A stretch of DNA of 64,000 bases from Nageia nagi. Its lineage: Eukaryota > Pinophyta. The notes beneath the pieces are model-generated. The model did no database searches. It had not been told where the DNA came from and was given only the letters and a program-made list of their open reading frames with translations. The stretch is from positions 180,978,001 to 181,042,000 of the forward strand of contig JBITNC010000001.1 of the NCBI GenBank assembly GCA_050084985.1, read 5' to 3'. Both the position numbers and the translations under genes were made by a program. How positions within the stretch are numbered: the first letter of the stretch is position 1; each line of letters starts with the position of its first letter. Positions 1 to 11,717 of this stretch are shown piece after piece.

Positions 1-2440
1 GAGGAGGTGGTGGTTTTGCTCTTGGAGTATCCATTGCCTCGTGCACTTTGGTGTTGGATCTCAATTTGAGATTGGGGATGATTCTTCCCTCTACCAGTAC
101 TAGAGGCAGAGGCAACGCGAAATATGATTGCCTCCTTGTAGCACTAGAAGGGCCATGTGTCAATCATACTGGTGGCCTAAACCTATTAGTGGAGCATGTG
201 TCAATCATATTGGTGGCCTAAACCTATTAGTGGAGCATGTGTAAATCATACTGGTGGCCTATTTATTAATAAAAGGGCTAGAGCCTCAGGCCATTCACAT
301 TGATGCCTTGATATTGTATCTAGTTATTTACTATTTTTTGCACTTGATGGCACTTGGCAGTATGAGACTTAGAAGTTATGAGTAGACGTTTGACATACAT
401 TTTGTATATAGCTTTTTATTTCATATGTTTTTGTATATTGATGTTATGATTTATGAATATGAATTATGATCTACTATAATTTTCTTTAAATTTATGTTAT
501 GAATGTGTTGTTGGATGATATGGCCCATATGGGAATGAATTTATGGAAATTAGATAAGCATATTCTATAGAAAAAAAATTGCATGTTTTTTTTTTTTCAT
601 GTTTTTTTCCCATTTTTTTTTCCAAATTTTTGTTATTTTTAATGTTTTGGCCCAAAGCCATTTTTACTCCGAACCCAAATTTGTATACACCAGTATATAT
701 ATCATTGATTTTCTTGGACAAAGCTGCAAATATTAACTTCTCCTAAGCTTGATTTAATGATTCACTATGGCAAAGCTCTTTTAATGAATAAACAACATCA
801 AATGTTGTAGCTTTGAGAAAGTTAAATTCTAAAAGTGTTATATAAAATTAAAGGCGAAGTCTTGCAGTTTTCTAGAAGTAAATCAGCAAAGTTTTGTCCA
901 ATAATGTAATTTTTATGGGAGTTATAGCAGTTGAGGGGCTCAAGACGTCAGTGTTGCACAACATAATCAAAATTTGTAACAAGCCATTCATCCATATCCA
1001 ATGGTTCCACAAGCTGACTATCAATTAGTATGCATTACATGTTGTGATATGTTTCCCATGTACTAAACATGGGAAGGTTTGATGGTAAAACAAAGGAACA
1101 AAGAAGGGAATTTAGATACAAAGGCTAGTGTCCATTCTCCAAGCCTTGAAAAATTATCATTGGACCATGTGCATCAAATATAAACAATGAAATACCGTTT
1201 TGAGTTTCACAAAGAACATGTCATAACTTGAGTAGAAAAATTAAAATTGCCCACAACATGACCTTATAAAGGTTAATCTAATAAACATAAGGGTCAATTA
1301 AATTGAAAAACTAAAACATGGCCTTTTGCATTACAAACACCTAAGCTACCACATAAAAGCAAGATTAGAGCAAACAAAAAAATTCTCAAGTAATAGAAAT
1401 ACTCTCCAAGGTTAGCCCTATACATCAATTTAGAAACCAATTTGAATGCATATTGTTTATTTGAAAAATCTTATGTTGGTTGGGTAACATTGACTCTGTT
1501 TGGGGAATCACTCCCCTTGGTATGTAAAGAATCGAAAGATTTAGTTAGTTCATGAAGAATAGAGACTTTGTCCCACAAATCAGTGGACCATAATGAAAAC
1601 AAAATAGGACTCTCTGCCCTCAAATATTAAGTCTACAGTTAACAACCCACCGTTGGCAAAGAATGAAAAAAATACAAAATGAACAGAATCACATTTGTGA
1701 TGAATTCCACCTACTTGGATAAACAATGCTTAACAGGAAATTGAAGCTATGTTGGCCTGATCATTGGCCACTTTTATTCATGTTTCATTTTAATGTATAT
1801 ATAATTATGTAAGGCTCAATCTGTAATAAGTGGAATAATCAAAGTTGTAACCAAGAAGTTAAATAATTTCCATTTGTCAAATGTAGTTTTCTATTCTTTG
1901 TTAACTGAAGTCGAATTGGCCTTTTAAAATTTACAATTGGAGTAAGGTATGTATGGTAACACATATCCAATACAAGATGAGCATTGATAGGCCCTCATGG
2001 GTTACCCCATGCTGATGCTATTTGGTTAAAACTATGCTCATTTGAACAAGAAGAGCTTTAGTTTCAAGTCAAGAAGTAGGATCATGAACCTCTATTAGCA
2101 AATCTGATTTTTCCATCTTAGTTCCCATGGTAGGCACACTTTAATTTTCATTTCCAAGGAAATTCAGCTATCAACATGTGGCATACCTTAAATAAATAAA
2201 GATTTGGAATCTTCCATCTTAGAGACAAGTTTTCATAATTAGCAACCGTAAACATGACTCAGATTAGACCTATTATTGCAAGGAGTGATTATTATATCCT
2301 CACCATACACATCTTGTTTCTTGGGAGTCATGAGGATTGGTGTATACAAGGAATCAATATTGCACCAATATTATTTATAATTCCAACTGCAAGAGCTTTT
2401 ATTCTTTTTGATAACAGTTAATACAATATTTTGAAACATC
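1..2440. other. AT-rich stretch without a recognisable gene
   Basis: I see no convincing coding region here; the short open frames are low-complexity. The stretch holds a 41-bp minisatellite near its left end and T-rich runs around 585-635. It ends at the TSD of Copia element A. It could be intergenic, or an upstream intron of the E1 gene whose last exons lie further right. Confidence 0.5.
154..277. repeat. 41-bp tandem repeat, three copies
   Basis: The phrase CATGTGTCAATCATACTGG recurs at 154, 195 and 236, so the period is exactly 41 bp. The second copy has one change (CATATTGG), and the third carries GTAAATC instead of GTCAATC and runs into unrelated sequence after GGTGGCCTA. It is followed by AATAAAAGGGC, which could belong to a decayed LTR. 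No coding role is apparent. Confidence 0.85.
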
Positions 2441-2445
2441 TTCTT

Positions 2446-2904
2446 TAAAGATACTCAAAAAATCTTAAAGCATGGCAACCCAACCATTCACATACAAAAC
2501 TAATTCAACAATTTCTGCAGATCTAATGAGCAATGTGGAATTTATTATTGAGACATTCTGTCAAACAGTTTGCTATACAAAAACAGAGTGCAATCTGTGA
2601 ATAGCACTTATTAATTCCACAATCTAAACCAACAACATGTTGATATCATCAACTTATACATCTCGAAGCTAACTATTACATAACAGAAACAAAAAGAACT
2701 TGATCTAACTGAAAAACGACATTATTCAGGTCGCCCAACTGCCCAGAAAACTGTCAATCCAAAACGTGGTCGCGTTTCCAGGTCATCTAAAACGCGGTCG
2801 CGTTTCTTTACTGAAACGCGTTGGGCTATCGCGTTTTATCTGCAAATAACAAAGTTAACCTTTAATCTTCAAATTTTGAACTCTGATGAGTTCCATTCGC
2901 AACA
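2446..2904 (-). repeat. 3' LTR of Copia element A
   Basis: 459 bp, beginning on the minus strand with TGTTGCGAATGG and ending in GAGTATCTTTA. The terminal TA instead of CA is shared by both LTRs, so it is a family feature rather than a new mutation. The last 43 bp of the polyprotein frame run into this LTR. It carries a cluster of CGCG motifs at about 2765-2835. Confidence 0.95.
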
Positions 2905-3161
2905 TACTTCCCCTTGATGGTGAGAGGGCTAACAATAAGATCTCTCAACATCAAAAATTGAGATTTGGCAACTTGTTTGGTAAAAATATCAGCAATTTGA
3001 TCTTTGGTGTTGCAATATCTGAGTTTAATCAAACCTTTCTCCACCATATCTCTGATAAAATGATACTTGATATCAAAATGTTTAGAACGAGCATGGTGTA
3101 CTGGATTTTGTGCCAACTTAATGGCACTTTGATTATCACAAAATAGTGTTGTAGAATGACC
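2862..3161 (-). pseudogene. C-terminal RNase H part of the element A polyprotein, after a premature stop
   Basis: The reading frame continues unchanged for 99 codons past the amber stop at 3162-3164. It contains the usual end of Copia RNase H: LFCDNQSA, a HARSKHFDI segment and the DQIADIFTK tail, and it ends inside the 3' LTR. With no frameshift or other stop, the break is one substitution; a glutamine codon changed by C to T is the simplest guess. Whether it is read through is unknown. Confidence 0.9.
2905..2918 (-). promoter_or_regulatory. Polypurine tract of Copia element A
   Basis: On the minus strand the sequence is ATCAAGGGGAAGTA directly before the 3' LTR, the position and composition expected of the plus-strand DNA primer. 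It lies within the end of the coding frame. Confidence 0.85.
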
Positions 3162-6100
3162 CTATTTCTCACCTATCTCATCAAGAATTTTTTGAAGCCA
3201 TAAAGCTTGTGTACCAGCTGAGGTTAATGCTACATACTCAGCTTCTGTAGAGGAAAAAGCTACTGTAGCTTGCTTCTTTGAACTCCAAGTAACCAATCCT
3301 GTTCCAAGTGAGAAACAATTGCCACTAGTAGACTTTCTATCATCAAGATTACTTCCCCAATCACTGTCACTAAAACCAATCAGTTTCACACTGTCAGTAG
3401 AGAAGTAATGAATACCAAAATTTACTGTACCACATACATACCTCAGAATTCTTTTGGCTGCCTTCAAGTGTAAACAAGAAGGATCAGCCATGTACCTAGA
3501 ACATAGAGAAACTGCATAACATATGTCCGGTCTTGTGTTACATAGAAACATTAAACTTCCCACAATGCTTCTATAATCTGTTTTGTTTACCTTCTCAGCC
3601 CCATCATCTAAACTCAAACATTCTCCATGTGCAATTGGAGTAGCCACAGGTTTACATTCACTCATTCCAAACCTTTTTAACATTTCTCTTGCATACTTAG
3701 TTTGACAAAGAAATATCTCATCATGTGTTTGATGTACCTCCATGCCCAAAAAATAACTCATTAAACCTAGATCAGTCATTTCAAATTCTTTTTTCATCTC
3801 AGCTTTAAATAATTCACATAAAGAAGAGCTACTTCCCATTACCAACATATCATCTACATACAAGCAAACAAGTAGAATATCAGTACCTTGTTTCTTGTAA
3901 TACAACGTATGTTCAGTTTTGCTTGTTTGAAAACCACTTTTGAGAAAATAGTCATTGATTCTAGTGTACCATGCTCGAGGAGCCTGCTTCAGCCCATATA
4001 AGGCTTTATTCAATTTATAAACTTGATCTTCTTTACCTTGAATCTCAAAACCTTGAGGTTGTGCTAGATACACTTCTTCTTCAAGATAGCCATTAAGAAA
4101 TGCACTCTTCACATCCATGTGATGCACTTTCCAACGCTTGTTGGCAGCGAATGAAAGCACCATCCGGATTGTCTCTTGCCTTGCAACAGGAGCAAAAGTT
4201 TCCTCATAATCAATGCCATACTTTTGTGTAAACCCTCTTGCAACCAACCTTGCTTTGTATCTTTCAACCGAACCATCACTATTCTTCTTGATCTTGTAAA
4301 TCCATTTACAACCAATGCATTTTCTATTTTGGGGCAGCTTACATAACGTCCATGTGTCATTCTTAACAATGGAGGAAATTTCCTCATTCATAGCCTTCAA
4401 CCACACTTTGTTAGAACATGCTTGTTCAAAACAAGAAGGCTCACAAACATCAACATTAATAACTTTAGAAACACTAGAAGTAGAAGTAGAAGCCATTAAA
4501 GCAAAGTTTACCAAATCACCTTTAGGCTCACCATTGTCTTCATCACCAAGAATGTGCAAGTTTTCAAGCCTTTGCAAAGCAGCCTCAAACTCCTTGTGTT
4601 GACTCCTTGTCAATCGTTTTGAAAAATTCTGATCCAACATTTGAGAAGCAGGATGATCCTTCATTATCTTTTTACCCTTGGGACTTGAAGATACATTTGA
4701 AGGCCCCATTTGTGAAACAGAACCAGATCTGGGCTGAACATTCCTTTGATCATTTTCTTCATTTTTTTCAACCACACCATCATGAACAGGAAGCTGATGA
4801 CATTTTTTAGACTTCCAATTTTCCCCTTCATCAAAAATGACATCCCTAGAAACCACAACTTTGTGTGAAATTGGATTGTAAAATCTATACGCTTTAGAGT
4901 GATCACTATAGCCAATAAACACACACTTCTCACTCTTAGCATCAAGTTTTTTTCTATTTTCATCATTAACATGTACATAAGCAAGACAACCAAAAACCTT
5001 CAAATGTTTCACACTTGGCTTCTTTCCAAACCAACATTCATAAGAAGTAAGATTAGCCAAACTCCGTGTATAGCTTCTATTTAAAAGATAAACAGCAGTT
5101 CGAACAGCTTCAGCCCAATAAAAATTACTCAAACTTTGAGTATGCATCATACATCTTGCCATTTCAACCAAAGTTCGGTTCTTTCTTTCGGCAACTCCAT
5201 TTTGTTGGGGTGTATATGGTGAAGTTAATTGCCGCTTAATACCAGAATCTCTACAAAACTTCAGAAAATCATTAGAACAAAACTCTCCACCACGATCAGT
5301 TCTTAAACACTTAATAGTGTACCCACTTTGGTTCTCAACATTGGCTTTAAAAACTTTGAAATACTCAAAAGCCTCATCTTTGTGTTTAAGAAAATAGACC
5401 CAACAATATCTTGAAAAATCATCAATGAAGGTAAGAAAATAGGAAGCTTTACCCATACTTTGTGTTTGCATTGGCCCACAAAGATCACTATGCACCAGTT
5501 GCAAAGGAGATTGAGCTCTCCATGCTTCATTTTTTGGAAAATGTCCCCTTGCATGTTTGCCAAGCGCACACCCTTCACACACCATATTAGTATTTTGAAC
5601 CTTTGGCAAACCATACACAAGTGGAGATAATAACTTCAAACTCTGAAAATTCACATGGCCAAACCGCAAATGCCACAAATTAGCATGATCATCAATGCTC
5701 ACACATGCAATACCTCCCTCTTGCTGTACAAATTTGATGGGAAAAAGCTTATTTTTATTCATTTTGACTGTAGTGACCAGCCTGCCACCGTTATTCTTAT
5801 CATAAATCTTGCACATTTTATCTTCAAAAACCAATTTATAATTATTTTCCAACATTTGGCCAACACTTAACAAAGATTGTTTTAAATCAGGAGCAAAATA
5901 AATGCTTTTTACCTTCATATTACCTCTCTTAGTAGGAACCATCATGTTCCCTTTTGCTATAACATCCAAAAACTTTTCATTCCCAAGTTTGATGCTTGAA
6001 CGAAAAGAATGATCAAGAGAGGATAACAACTTTTTTTTTCCAGTCATGTGATGTGAACAACCACTATCAAGAACCCAAGTGTCATCTTCTTCTTCTTCTT

Positions 6101-7157
6101 GTGAAATGAGTGCTTTGGCTACATGATTTTCCTCTTGAACAACAGAAAGAAACAAGACATCTTCTTCATAAGTATCTTCCTCTTCATAATCTCCATAAGA
6201 TTCTTCTTCTTCCCCATAATTTGCTGATCTATTAGCTTGAGCAACTTGTTTCAGCCGACATTCTCTCTCAAAATGGCCAAATTTGTTACAATAATAACAT
6301 TGTACATTTCTTTTGTCTCTTCCTCTACCTCTTGTAGGATATCCTCCTCTAGGATTAGCACTTGCACTGTTGGCTTGATCACCATCAGAAAGTTGATCTC
6401 TACCTCTTCCCCTTCCAAATGAGCCTCTTCTTCCTCCTCTATCATTTCGACCTCTACCTCTAGTACCTCTACCTTGTCCTCTTCCACCATTATTGTCATT
6501 TTCTCTTATTGAAAAAGCTTGTTCTTCACTAGTACCAATCTTGGACCTTCTCAAAAACCTCTCTTCTTGTGATATGAGAGATCCAACCAATTGATCAAAT
6601 TCCAGAGTAGAAAGATCTTTAGTTTCTTCAATCACTAAAGCCACATTGTCCCATTTTGGTAATAAAGTCCTCAAAACTTTTTTAATTACCAAAGCTTTCT
6701 CCAAATCATCTCCAAGAGTAGCCATTTTATTCACTATGGCCTTCACTCGTACACAATAATCACCCATACTCTCATTTTCAAGCTGTGTGAGATTCTCAAA
6801 ATCTCTTCTAAGTGTTTGAAGTTTTACTTCCTTCACTTTGACACTTCCTTGATAAGCTTCTTTCAAAGCTTTCCATGCATTAAAAGCAGTCCTATGAACT
6901 GATATTCTTGGAAAAATGCTCTTATCTAGAGCAACTTGGATATGTGACAAAGCCTGAAAGTTCTTTTTCTTCATCTCTCTTATTTCTTTTTGTTGATCTG
7001 CATTTAGAACACTCCAATCAGTAGGTTCTGTGTAGCCAACTTCAACAACATCCCATAAGTCTTTTCCTTCCAACAGTGTCATCATTCGAATACTCCAGTA
7101 TTCATAATCTGATCCATCAAATTCTGGAATTGGTATTGAGTTTGAAACATTTGCCAT
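3162..7157 (-). CDS. Copia gag-pol polyprotein (1331 aa before a stop)
   Basis: A single open frame covers nearly the whole polyprotein. In order: the gag domain (residues about 1-270, then an Arg/Gly-rich stretch), a CCHC zinc knuckle near residue 286 ([14 protein letters not shown]), the aspartic protease motif DSGCSHH near 362, the integrase HHCC zinc region and DDE core (HSDLCGPM near 553, RTDRGGEF near 618, [14 protein letters not shown] after it), reverse transcriptase with intact YVDD near 1098, and the start of RNase H (SDSDWG near 1261, STEAEY after it). All catalytic motifs I can see are intact. The start is the first Met, just downstream of the 5' LTR and primer site. An amber codon at 3162-3164 ends it before the last 99 codons. 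Confidence 0.95.
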   Translation of the reverse strand: MANVSNSIPIPEFDGSDYEYWSIRMMTLLEGKDLWDVVEVGYTEPTDWSVLNADQQKEIREMKKKNFQALSHIQVALDKSIFPRISVHRTAFNAWKALKEAYQGSVKVKEVKLQTLRRDFENLTQLENESMGDYCVRVKAIVNKMATLGDDLEKALVIKKVLRTLLPKWDNVALVIEETKDLSTLEFDQLVGSLISQEERFLRRSKIGTSEEQAFSIRENDNNGGRGQGRGTRGRGRNDRGGRRGSFGRGRGRDQLSDGDQANSASANPRGGYPTRGRGRDKRNVQCYYCNKFGHFERECRLKQVAQANRSANYGEEEESYGDYEEEDTYEEDVLFLSVVQEENHVAKALISQEEEEDDTWVLDSGCSHHMTGKKKLLSSLDHSFRSSIKLGNEKFLDVIAKGNMMVPTKRGNMKVKSIYFAPDLKQSLLSVGQMLENNYKLVFEDKMCKIYDKNNGGRLVTTVKMNKNKLFPIKFVQQEGGIACVSIDDHANLWHLRFGHVNFQSLKLLSPLVYGLPKVQNTNMVCEGCALGKHARGHFPKNEAWRAQSPLQLVHSDLCGPMQTQSMGKASYFLTFIDDFSRYCWVYFLKHKDEAFEYFKVFKANVENQSGYTIKCLRTDRGGEFCSNDFLKFCRDSGIKRQLTSPYTPQQNGVAERKNRTLVEMARCMMHTQSLSNFYWAEAVRTAVYLLNRSYTRSLANLTSYECWFGKKPSVKHLKVFGCLAYVHVNDENRKKLDAKSEKCVFIGYSDHSKAYRFYNPISHKVVVSRDVIFDEGENWKSKKCHQLPVHDGVVEKNEENDQRNVQPRSGSVSQMGPSNVSSSPKGKKIMKDHPASQMLDQNFSKRLTRSQHKEFEAALQRLENLHILGDEDNGEPKGDLVNFALMASTSTSSVSKVINVDVCEPSCFEQACSNKVWLKAMNEEISSIVKNDTWTLCKLPQNRKCIGCKWIYKIKKNSDGSVERYKARLVARGFTQKYGIDYEETFAPVARQETIRMVLSFAANKRWKVHHMDVKSAFLNGYLEEEVYLAQPQGFEIQGKEDQVYKLNKALYGLKQAPRAWYTRINDYFLKSGFQTSKTEHTLYYKKQGTDILLVCLYVDDMLVMGSSSSLCELFKAEMKKEFEMTDLGLMSYFLGMEVHQTHDEIFLCQTKYAREMLKRFGMSECKPVATPIAHGECLSLDDGAEKVNKTDYRSIVGSLMFLCNTRPDICYAVSLCSRYMADPSCLHLKAAKRILRYVCGTVNFGIHYFSTDSVKLIGFSDSDWGSNLDDRKSTSGNCFSLGTGLVTWSSKKQATVAFSSTEAEYVALTSAGTQALWLQKILDEIGEK

Positions 7158-7260
7158 AACAGCAAGTCTTCAACACTTCTTGAATTTATCAAAAACGAAA
7201 TTCTTCTCAAAACCCTTTTCCACAACACCACAACTTAGAATCAAAAGAACTCAATCCAGA

Positions 7261-7280
7261 TTATCTTGGCTTTGATACCA
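7261..7280 (-). promoter_or_regulatory. Primer-binding site of Copia element A
   Basis: On the minus strand TGGTATCAAAGCCAAGATAA lies two bases inside the 5' LTR. It matches the well-known plant initiator Met-tRNA primer site (TGGTATCAGAGC) except at one position in the first twelve. Confidence 0.93.
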
Positions 7281-7282
7281 AA

Positions 7283-7741
7283 TAAAGATACTCAAAAAAT
7301 CTTAAAGCATGGCAACCCACCCATTCACATACAAAACTAATTCAACAATTTCTGCAGATCTAATGATCAATGTGGAATTTATTATTGAGACATTCTGTCA
7401 AACAGTTTGCTATACAAAAACAGAGTGCAATCTGTGAATAGCACTTATTAATTCCACAATCTAAACCAACAACATGTTGATATCATCAACTTATACATCT
7501 CGAAGCTAACTATTACATAACAGAAACAAAAAGAACTTGATCTAACTGAAAAACGACATTATTCAGGTCGCCCAACTGCCCAGAAAACTGTCAATCCAAA
7601 ACGTGGTCGCGTTTCCAGGTCACCTAAAACGCGGTCGTGTTTCTTTACTGAAACGCGTTGGGCTATTGCGTTTTATCTGCAAATAACAAAATTAACCTTT
7701 AATCTTCAAATTTTGAACTCTGATGAGTTCCATTCGCAACA
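7283..7741 (-). repeat. 5' LTR of Copia element A
   Basis: 459 bp, the partner of 2446-2904. As the upstream LTR in the minus orientation it would carry the element's promoter. The CGCG cluster is present with two changes (one CGCG to CGTG and one to TGCG, both C-to-T type), consistent with decay of methylated CpG. Confidence 0.95.
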
Positions 7742-7852
7742 TTCTTTATGTATTCTCCTTCCAAACACATGGAACATGTTATTCCAACATTAATACTACT
7801 CTCACTCATGCAAACTAAGGAAGTATGTCTACTCTATACAAAAGGAATAAAA

Positions 7853-8789
7853 CAATGTTCCACGGGGATGCGTTCCCTCTCCTAGAGGAGCCATTCCCGA
7901 CGTTCCCAGGTTTTGGGAACTTAGAAATGTTTGGGAAATGTTCCCTAGCCATTCCCTTTTTGGGGAACGACTGGGTGACGTTCCCGAAATGCCCCTTAGG
8001 GTTGGGGAAACTTCCCCAAACTATCCCTCAATTCGGGAACGGCCAAGGAACTTTTGATGTTCCCCAACCATTCTCGGGGACTTCTGGCGTTCCCCCCACG
8101 TTTGGGCATGCGTAGCAGGGAAAAAGTAAAAAAACAATATTTAACTTAAAAAAAAAAAAAAAAAAACACTTAAGTGCCTTGTGATGGGATCCACCCATTT
8201 TTGCACTCCCTCTAACCCTAAAAAGGTCTTACAAACTTCATCAAAAAATGATTTTGTAATCACTTTTAATTGTGTGTAGTTAAGAGAGAAATAGAACATC
8301 AGTTAGTAGAAAAAATACAGCAGTAGAAGAAAATGACAGCAGTGAGGAGAAAGGGACAACAATTATTCAGATACTTATTTGATATTTCAATATTTCACTA
8401 TTCGACATACTCATGTCGATGTCCACTCTATGTGTTTGATTCAGTCTTTCATACCTATGACATTATGATTCAGATTGATTATGAGTATGACATTATGATT
8501 GTGTTATCAGATTTATCGTTTTTTTTATATGATTATGTCTTGAAGTTGAATTTCTAATTTCAATTCCATGTTTTCAATTTGTATACATGATTAAAGTTGA
8601 TAATATGATTATTCATCATAATAATAATGAATTGGAAATGATAAAATCTTAAAAATCTGATAATTTTTACTAGTATTATATTTGCCATTCTCTTGCATTC
8701 CTCAAAAATGACCCTTTATGTTCCCCCGTTCCTGGATACATGTTCCCCCGTTCCCCCATTTCCCCATTCCCCAGCCGTGTGGAACATTG
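7853..8789. mobile_element. Non-autonomous hAT-like DNA transposon (937 bp)
   Basis: Terminal inverted repeats CAATGTTCCAC and GTGGAACATTG are flanked by an 8-bp TSD (GAATAAAA at 7845-7852, GGATAAAA at 8790-8797, one mismatch), the signature of hAT elements. Both ends are packed with GTTCCC/GGGAAC motifs (about 7875-8100 and 8710-8775), as in hAT subterminal repeats. No transposase is encoded; the glycine, phenylalanine and proline-rich open frame at 7825-8115 is a by-product of the repeats. An A-run sits at about 8150-8167. Confidence 0.85.
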
Positions 8790-9010
8790 GGATAAAATGA
8801 TAATGTAAGTTGCAGAAAACCTGATATAGAAGTACAAAAGTGCGACTTCCTAAATTTTCTATGAAATCTAGAAGTTTGGGTCACTAAGGAAGATCTGAAT
8901 AAACTTGCCTTGTGATGGCTTAAGGAAATAAATGAATGTTAAAAAAAACCTTAGTAGTATCTTGAAGACCAAAATTGGCTTTTGGTAAATAAATGAAGAT
9001 TACAACTTGT

Positions 9011-9333
9011 TGAAAATTGAGCTTAGTTGGACAGTCAAACCTGCAGTTCGTTAGGATTTTGGGAAGTCTCTAGTATTTAACGTGTTTAGCATCTTTGACT
9101 CTATTTTTGTTGTTTGTTTTCCATGTCACTTAGTGGGTTTCCTCTTTGTAACTCCTAGGACAAATTGTAATAGTTTTTAGTTATTTGTAGTAGGAATTTA
9201 GTCAATGTTTTGTCTAACAGTTCAAAGAGTTTTAACTTTCAAGTAGTCTTCAGCTATTAGCCTTCCATGGAGCATCTTTATGTTATAGATCCATGGATAT
9301 ATATATTTGTGTATTCTTTTCATGAATAATACA
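9011..9333 (+). repeat. 5' LTR of Copia element B
   Basis: Starts TGAAAATTGAGCTTAG and ends near AATAATACA. It aligns over its whole length with 18084-18396, including the shared stretch TTAGTTATTTGTAGTAGGAA. The following TGAGATGATTC may be a ruined primer site, but it matches too poorly to call. Confidence 0.85.
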
Positions 9334-9351
9334 TGAGATGATTCAATAGGA

Positions 9352-10295
9352 ATGATTATGAATACTAGTACTAATCATCTTCCCATTCCTAAGTTCAATA
9401 GGGATGATTATGAATATTGGTCCTTGAAGATGAAGACTTTGCTCATAGGAAAAGGAGTGTGGGACATCATAGAAGATGGCTATGTGGAGCCAAATTGGAG
9501 CACACTTCCAGTTGTATATAGGCCAGCCAAGAGGGAGGCCCAAAAGAAGAATTCCTTTGCACTCTACCATCTCCAAACTGTCTAGGACAAGAGTTTGTTC
9601 CCAAGAATTGCTAGTTGTACTACAACTAGTGATGCATGGAAAGCCTTGAAGGATAGGTTCTAAGGCAATGACCAAGTGAAGCAAGTGAGGCTTCAAACTT
9701 TGAAGATTGAGTTTGAAAATCTGAAGCAAAAGGAGGATTAGAAGGTTGGAGAATATTGTGTGAGTGTCAAAGCATGTGTTAAAAAGATTGAGACATTTGG
9801 AGATGAGGTCAAGAATGAAGTGGTAGTAAAGAAAGTCTTGAGATCACTTCTTCCCAAATGGAACAATGTAGCTTTAATAATAGAGGAAAGCAAAAATCTT
9901 GTTGCCTTTGATTATGATCAGCTTATTGGTTCCCTTACATCCCATGAAGAAAGACTCTCTTCACCTTCAAATGTTGGGGGAGTGGAAGAGAAGGCCTTTG
10001 CATCCAAAGAAGGTGACTCCAATTGTAATGGCCAAGGAGGAGGCCAAGGGAGAGGAAGAGGAAGAGGAAGGTGAGGAGGCTTTCAAGGTAGAGGAGGTGC
10101 TCAAGGAAGATGGAGAGGTGGTTTTCCAAGAGGTGACAAAAGAGATAAACAATGTTACTACGATGAAAAAAGAGATTAACAATGTTACTACTGTAACAAG
10201 TTTGGCCACTATGAAAGGGAGTGTAGGCTGAAGGTTTCTCAAGAGGGAGACCAAAGCGTACACTTTGGTGAAAATGATAGCTTCACTTTGTTTTT
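9352..10295 (+). pseudogene. Copia element B gag remnant with zinc knuckle
   Basis: Reads as gag in one frame from 9352 to about 10240, with in-frame stops near 9583, 9661, 9739 and 10072. It carries the gag start with YEYWSLKMKTLL, a KWNNVAL segment, a Gly/Arg-rich run and a CCHC zinc knuckle ([14 protein letters not shown]) near 10185-10235. The knuckle is preceded by a partial duplicate of itself ('CYYDEKRD'). It closely resembles the gag of element A, so A and B belong to the same Copia lineage. Confidence 0.88.
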
Positions 10296-10628
10296 TTGTC
10301 TTATGCTAACACAACTCAAAATTTTGATGAAACTTGGCTCGACACGGGTTGTTCCAACCATATGATCAACAAGGGAGAGTTGTTTTGTGCCATGAATGAC
10401 TCCTACAAGTCCAAGGTAACACTTGGTGATGACAAAACCATTCAAGTTGAAGGCATGGGAGCTATGGAGGTGGACACCACTCAAGGTAAAAAGAAGGTTA
10501 ATGATGTTTATTTCACTCCAAATTTGAAACATAACTTATTAAGTGTGGGCCAAATAATGGAAAAGAACTACAAACTTGTGTTTGAAGATAGGAAGTGTGT
10601 TATTTTTGATAAGAACAATGGGCACAAA
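10296..10628 (+). pseudogene. Copia element B protease remnant
   Basis: In a frame shifted from gag, this stretch has the aspartic-protease motif WLDTGCSNHM near 10335, where D-T-G is the catalytic triplet, followed by LKHNLLSVGQ. It is cut at 10628 by the insertion of a Gypsy-type solo LTR and resumes at 11718. Confidence 0.85.
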
Positions 10629-11717
10629 TGTGACATCCCCCTTGCATTATTGTATTTAATTATGGAATTCTATGAATTTCCCTTTGTAACATATTTTATT
10701 GTTATGTTATGTTTTAAGTTAGGACTTGGGGTAGAAGACTTAATGGGTCAATGGACCCCACTATGAGCCCCAAGTGGGATGAATCCCTCCCAAGCATATA
10801 TTAGGTGTTTAATTGTACTTGGAGATCCCGATCATGATTGTGGGAATCCAAAGGTTTGGTTAGCACTTGGATGGATGAGCACTTGTATACATGCACCAGC
10901 CTTAGGGAGACTCCTAGACCCCCATGTTGGCCCATGATGACACCCAACCCCCACACATGGCTCCTAGACCCACGTTAGGCATGCGTGGCACTCTAGACGC
11001 CCATGTTGGCATGCTTGACCCCTAGGCACCCATGTTGGGCATTCTAGCCCCCCCTAGGAGGCTAATGTTGGATTAGAGGAGCTATGAATGATTCCTAGGT
11101 GAGATCTAGATTCAGTGAAGTGTTATAAAAAGGCATTGGAGCCTCATAGCTGGATATACTTGATTATTATTACACTTGATATCGTCCAAAAGACAAAAAG
11201 TCTTAGCGGCGCTAAGCAAACCCCTTGGTGCAACATCTAGGAGGACTAGCAGGCTGAGGGAACCTGTTAGTCTATGACATTGGTGTAGCACCCTTGCCCA
11301 TCCAGTGGTATTTAGAGGTTGTGCTTCTACCTTTAGTGGTTTCTAGGATCAGAGGATGGCTCCTTCGATGCAAAGGATTTGGGTTATAAGGGAGAAAGAT
11401 TGTCCCAACCATCCATCTAGTTTGAGGATACACATTGTGCCCTAGTTGGTTCCCTTGAGGCAAACGTCAGGGCCCGATATTGTATTGTTGATCACCATTC
11501 ATCTTATGTACAGTCGTTGGGCATTGGATCGCCATATTTGTCGTGTATGCTTTATTATTGCAACATTGTGGTTTCTTTACTCATTCATGCATGCTTAAGC
11601 CAAATGTTGGCATTGTGAGGGTTTGGATACTTGTATTTGCACTTCTAGGCCAGACGTGGGTATTTACTTGGTTTGAAATTGTTAATTTGCACTTAAAATT
11701 GTAATTGGATCTTTACA
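10629..11717 (+). repeat. Solo LTR of the element C Gypsy family
   Basis: 1089 bp starting TGTGACATCCCCC and ending CTTTACA, flanked by the TSD ACAAA (10624-10628 and 11718-11722). It shares with the element C LTRs the segment GAGCCCCAAGTGGGA, the repeated 'cccacgttgg' motifs and GCAACATCTAGGA. Being a single LTR with an intact TSD, it is the product of recombination between the LTRs of a former full element. It splits the protease/integrase region of Copia element B. Confidence 0.92.

Larger units (their letters stand above)
2446..7741 (-). mobile_element. Copia LTR retrotransposon A, nearly intact and young
   Basis: A complete element on the minus strand, 5296 bp, flanked by the 5-bp TSD TTCTT (2441-2445 and 7742-7746). 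The two LTRs are both 459 bp and differ at about six positions (roughly 98.7% identical), which implies a recent insertion. A primer-binding site matching the 3' end of initiator Met-tRNA, a polypurine tract and one long gag-pol frame in the Copia order (gag, protease, integrase, reverse transcriptase, RNase H) are all present. The frame is broken only by one in-frame stop in RNase H. It is the youngest and best preserved element in the window. Confidence 0.97.

Noticed and set aside
4109-4993. Open frames in other frames across the Copia A polyprotein
   Set aside because: They overlap the reverse transcriptase/integrase coding frame and are shadows of it.
7825-8115. 96-codon open frame rich in Phe, Pro and Gly
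   Set aside because: It is produced by the GTTCCC/GGGAAC subterminal repeats of the hAT element and starts outside the element.
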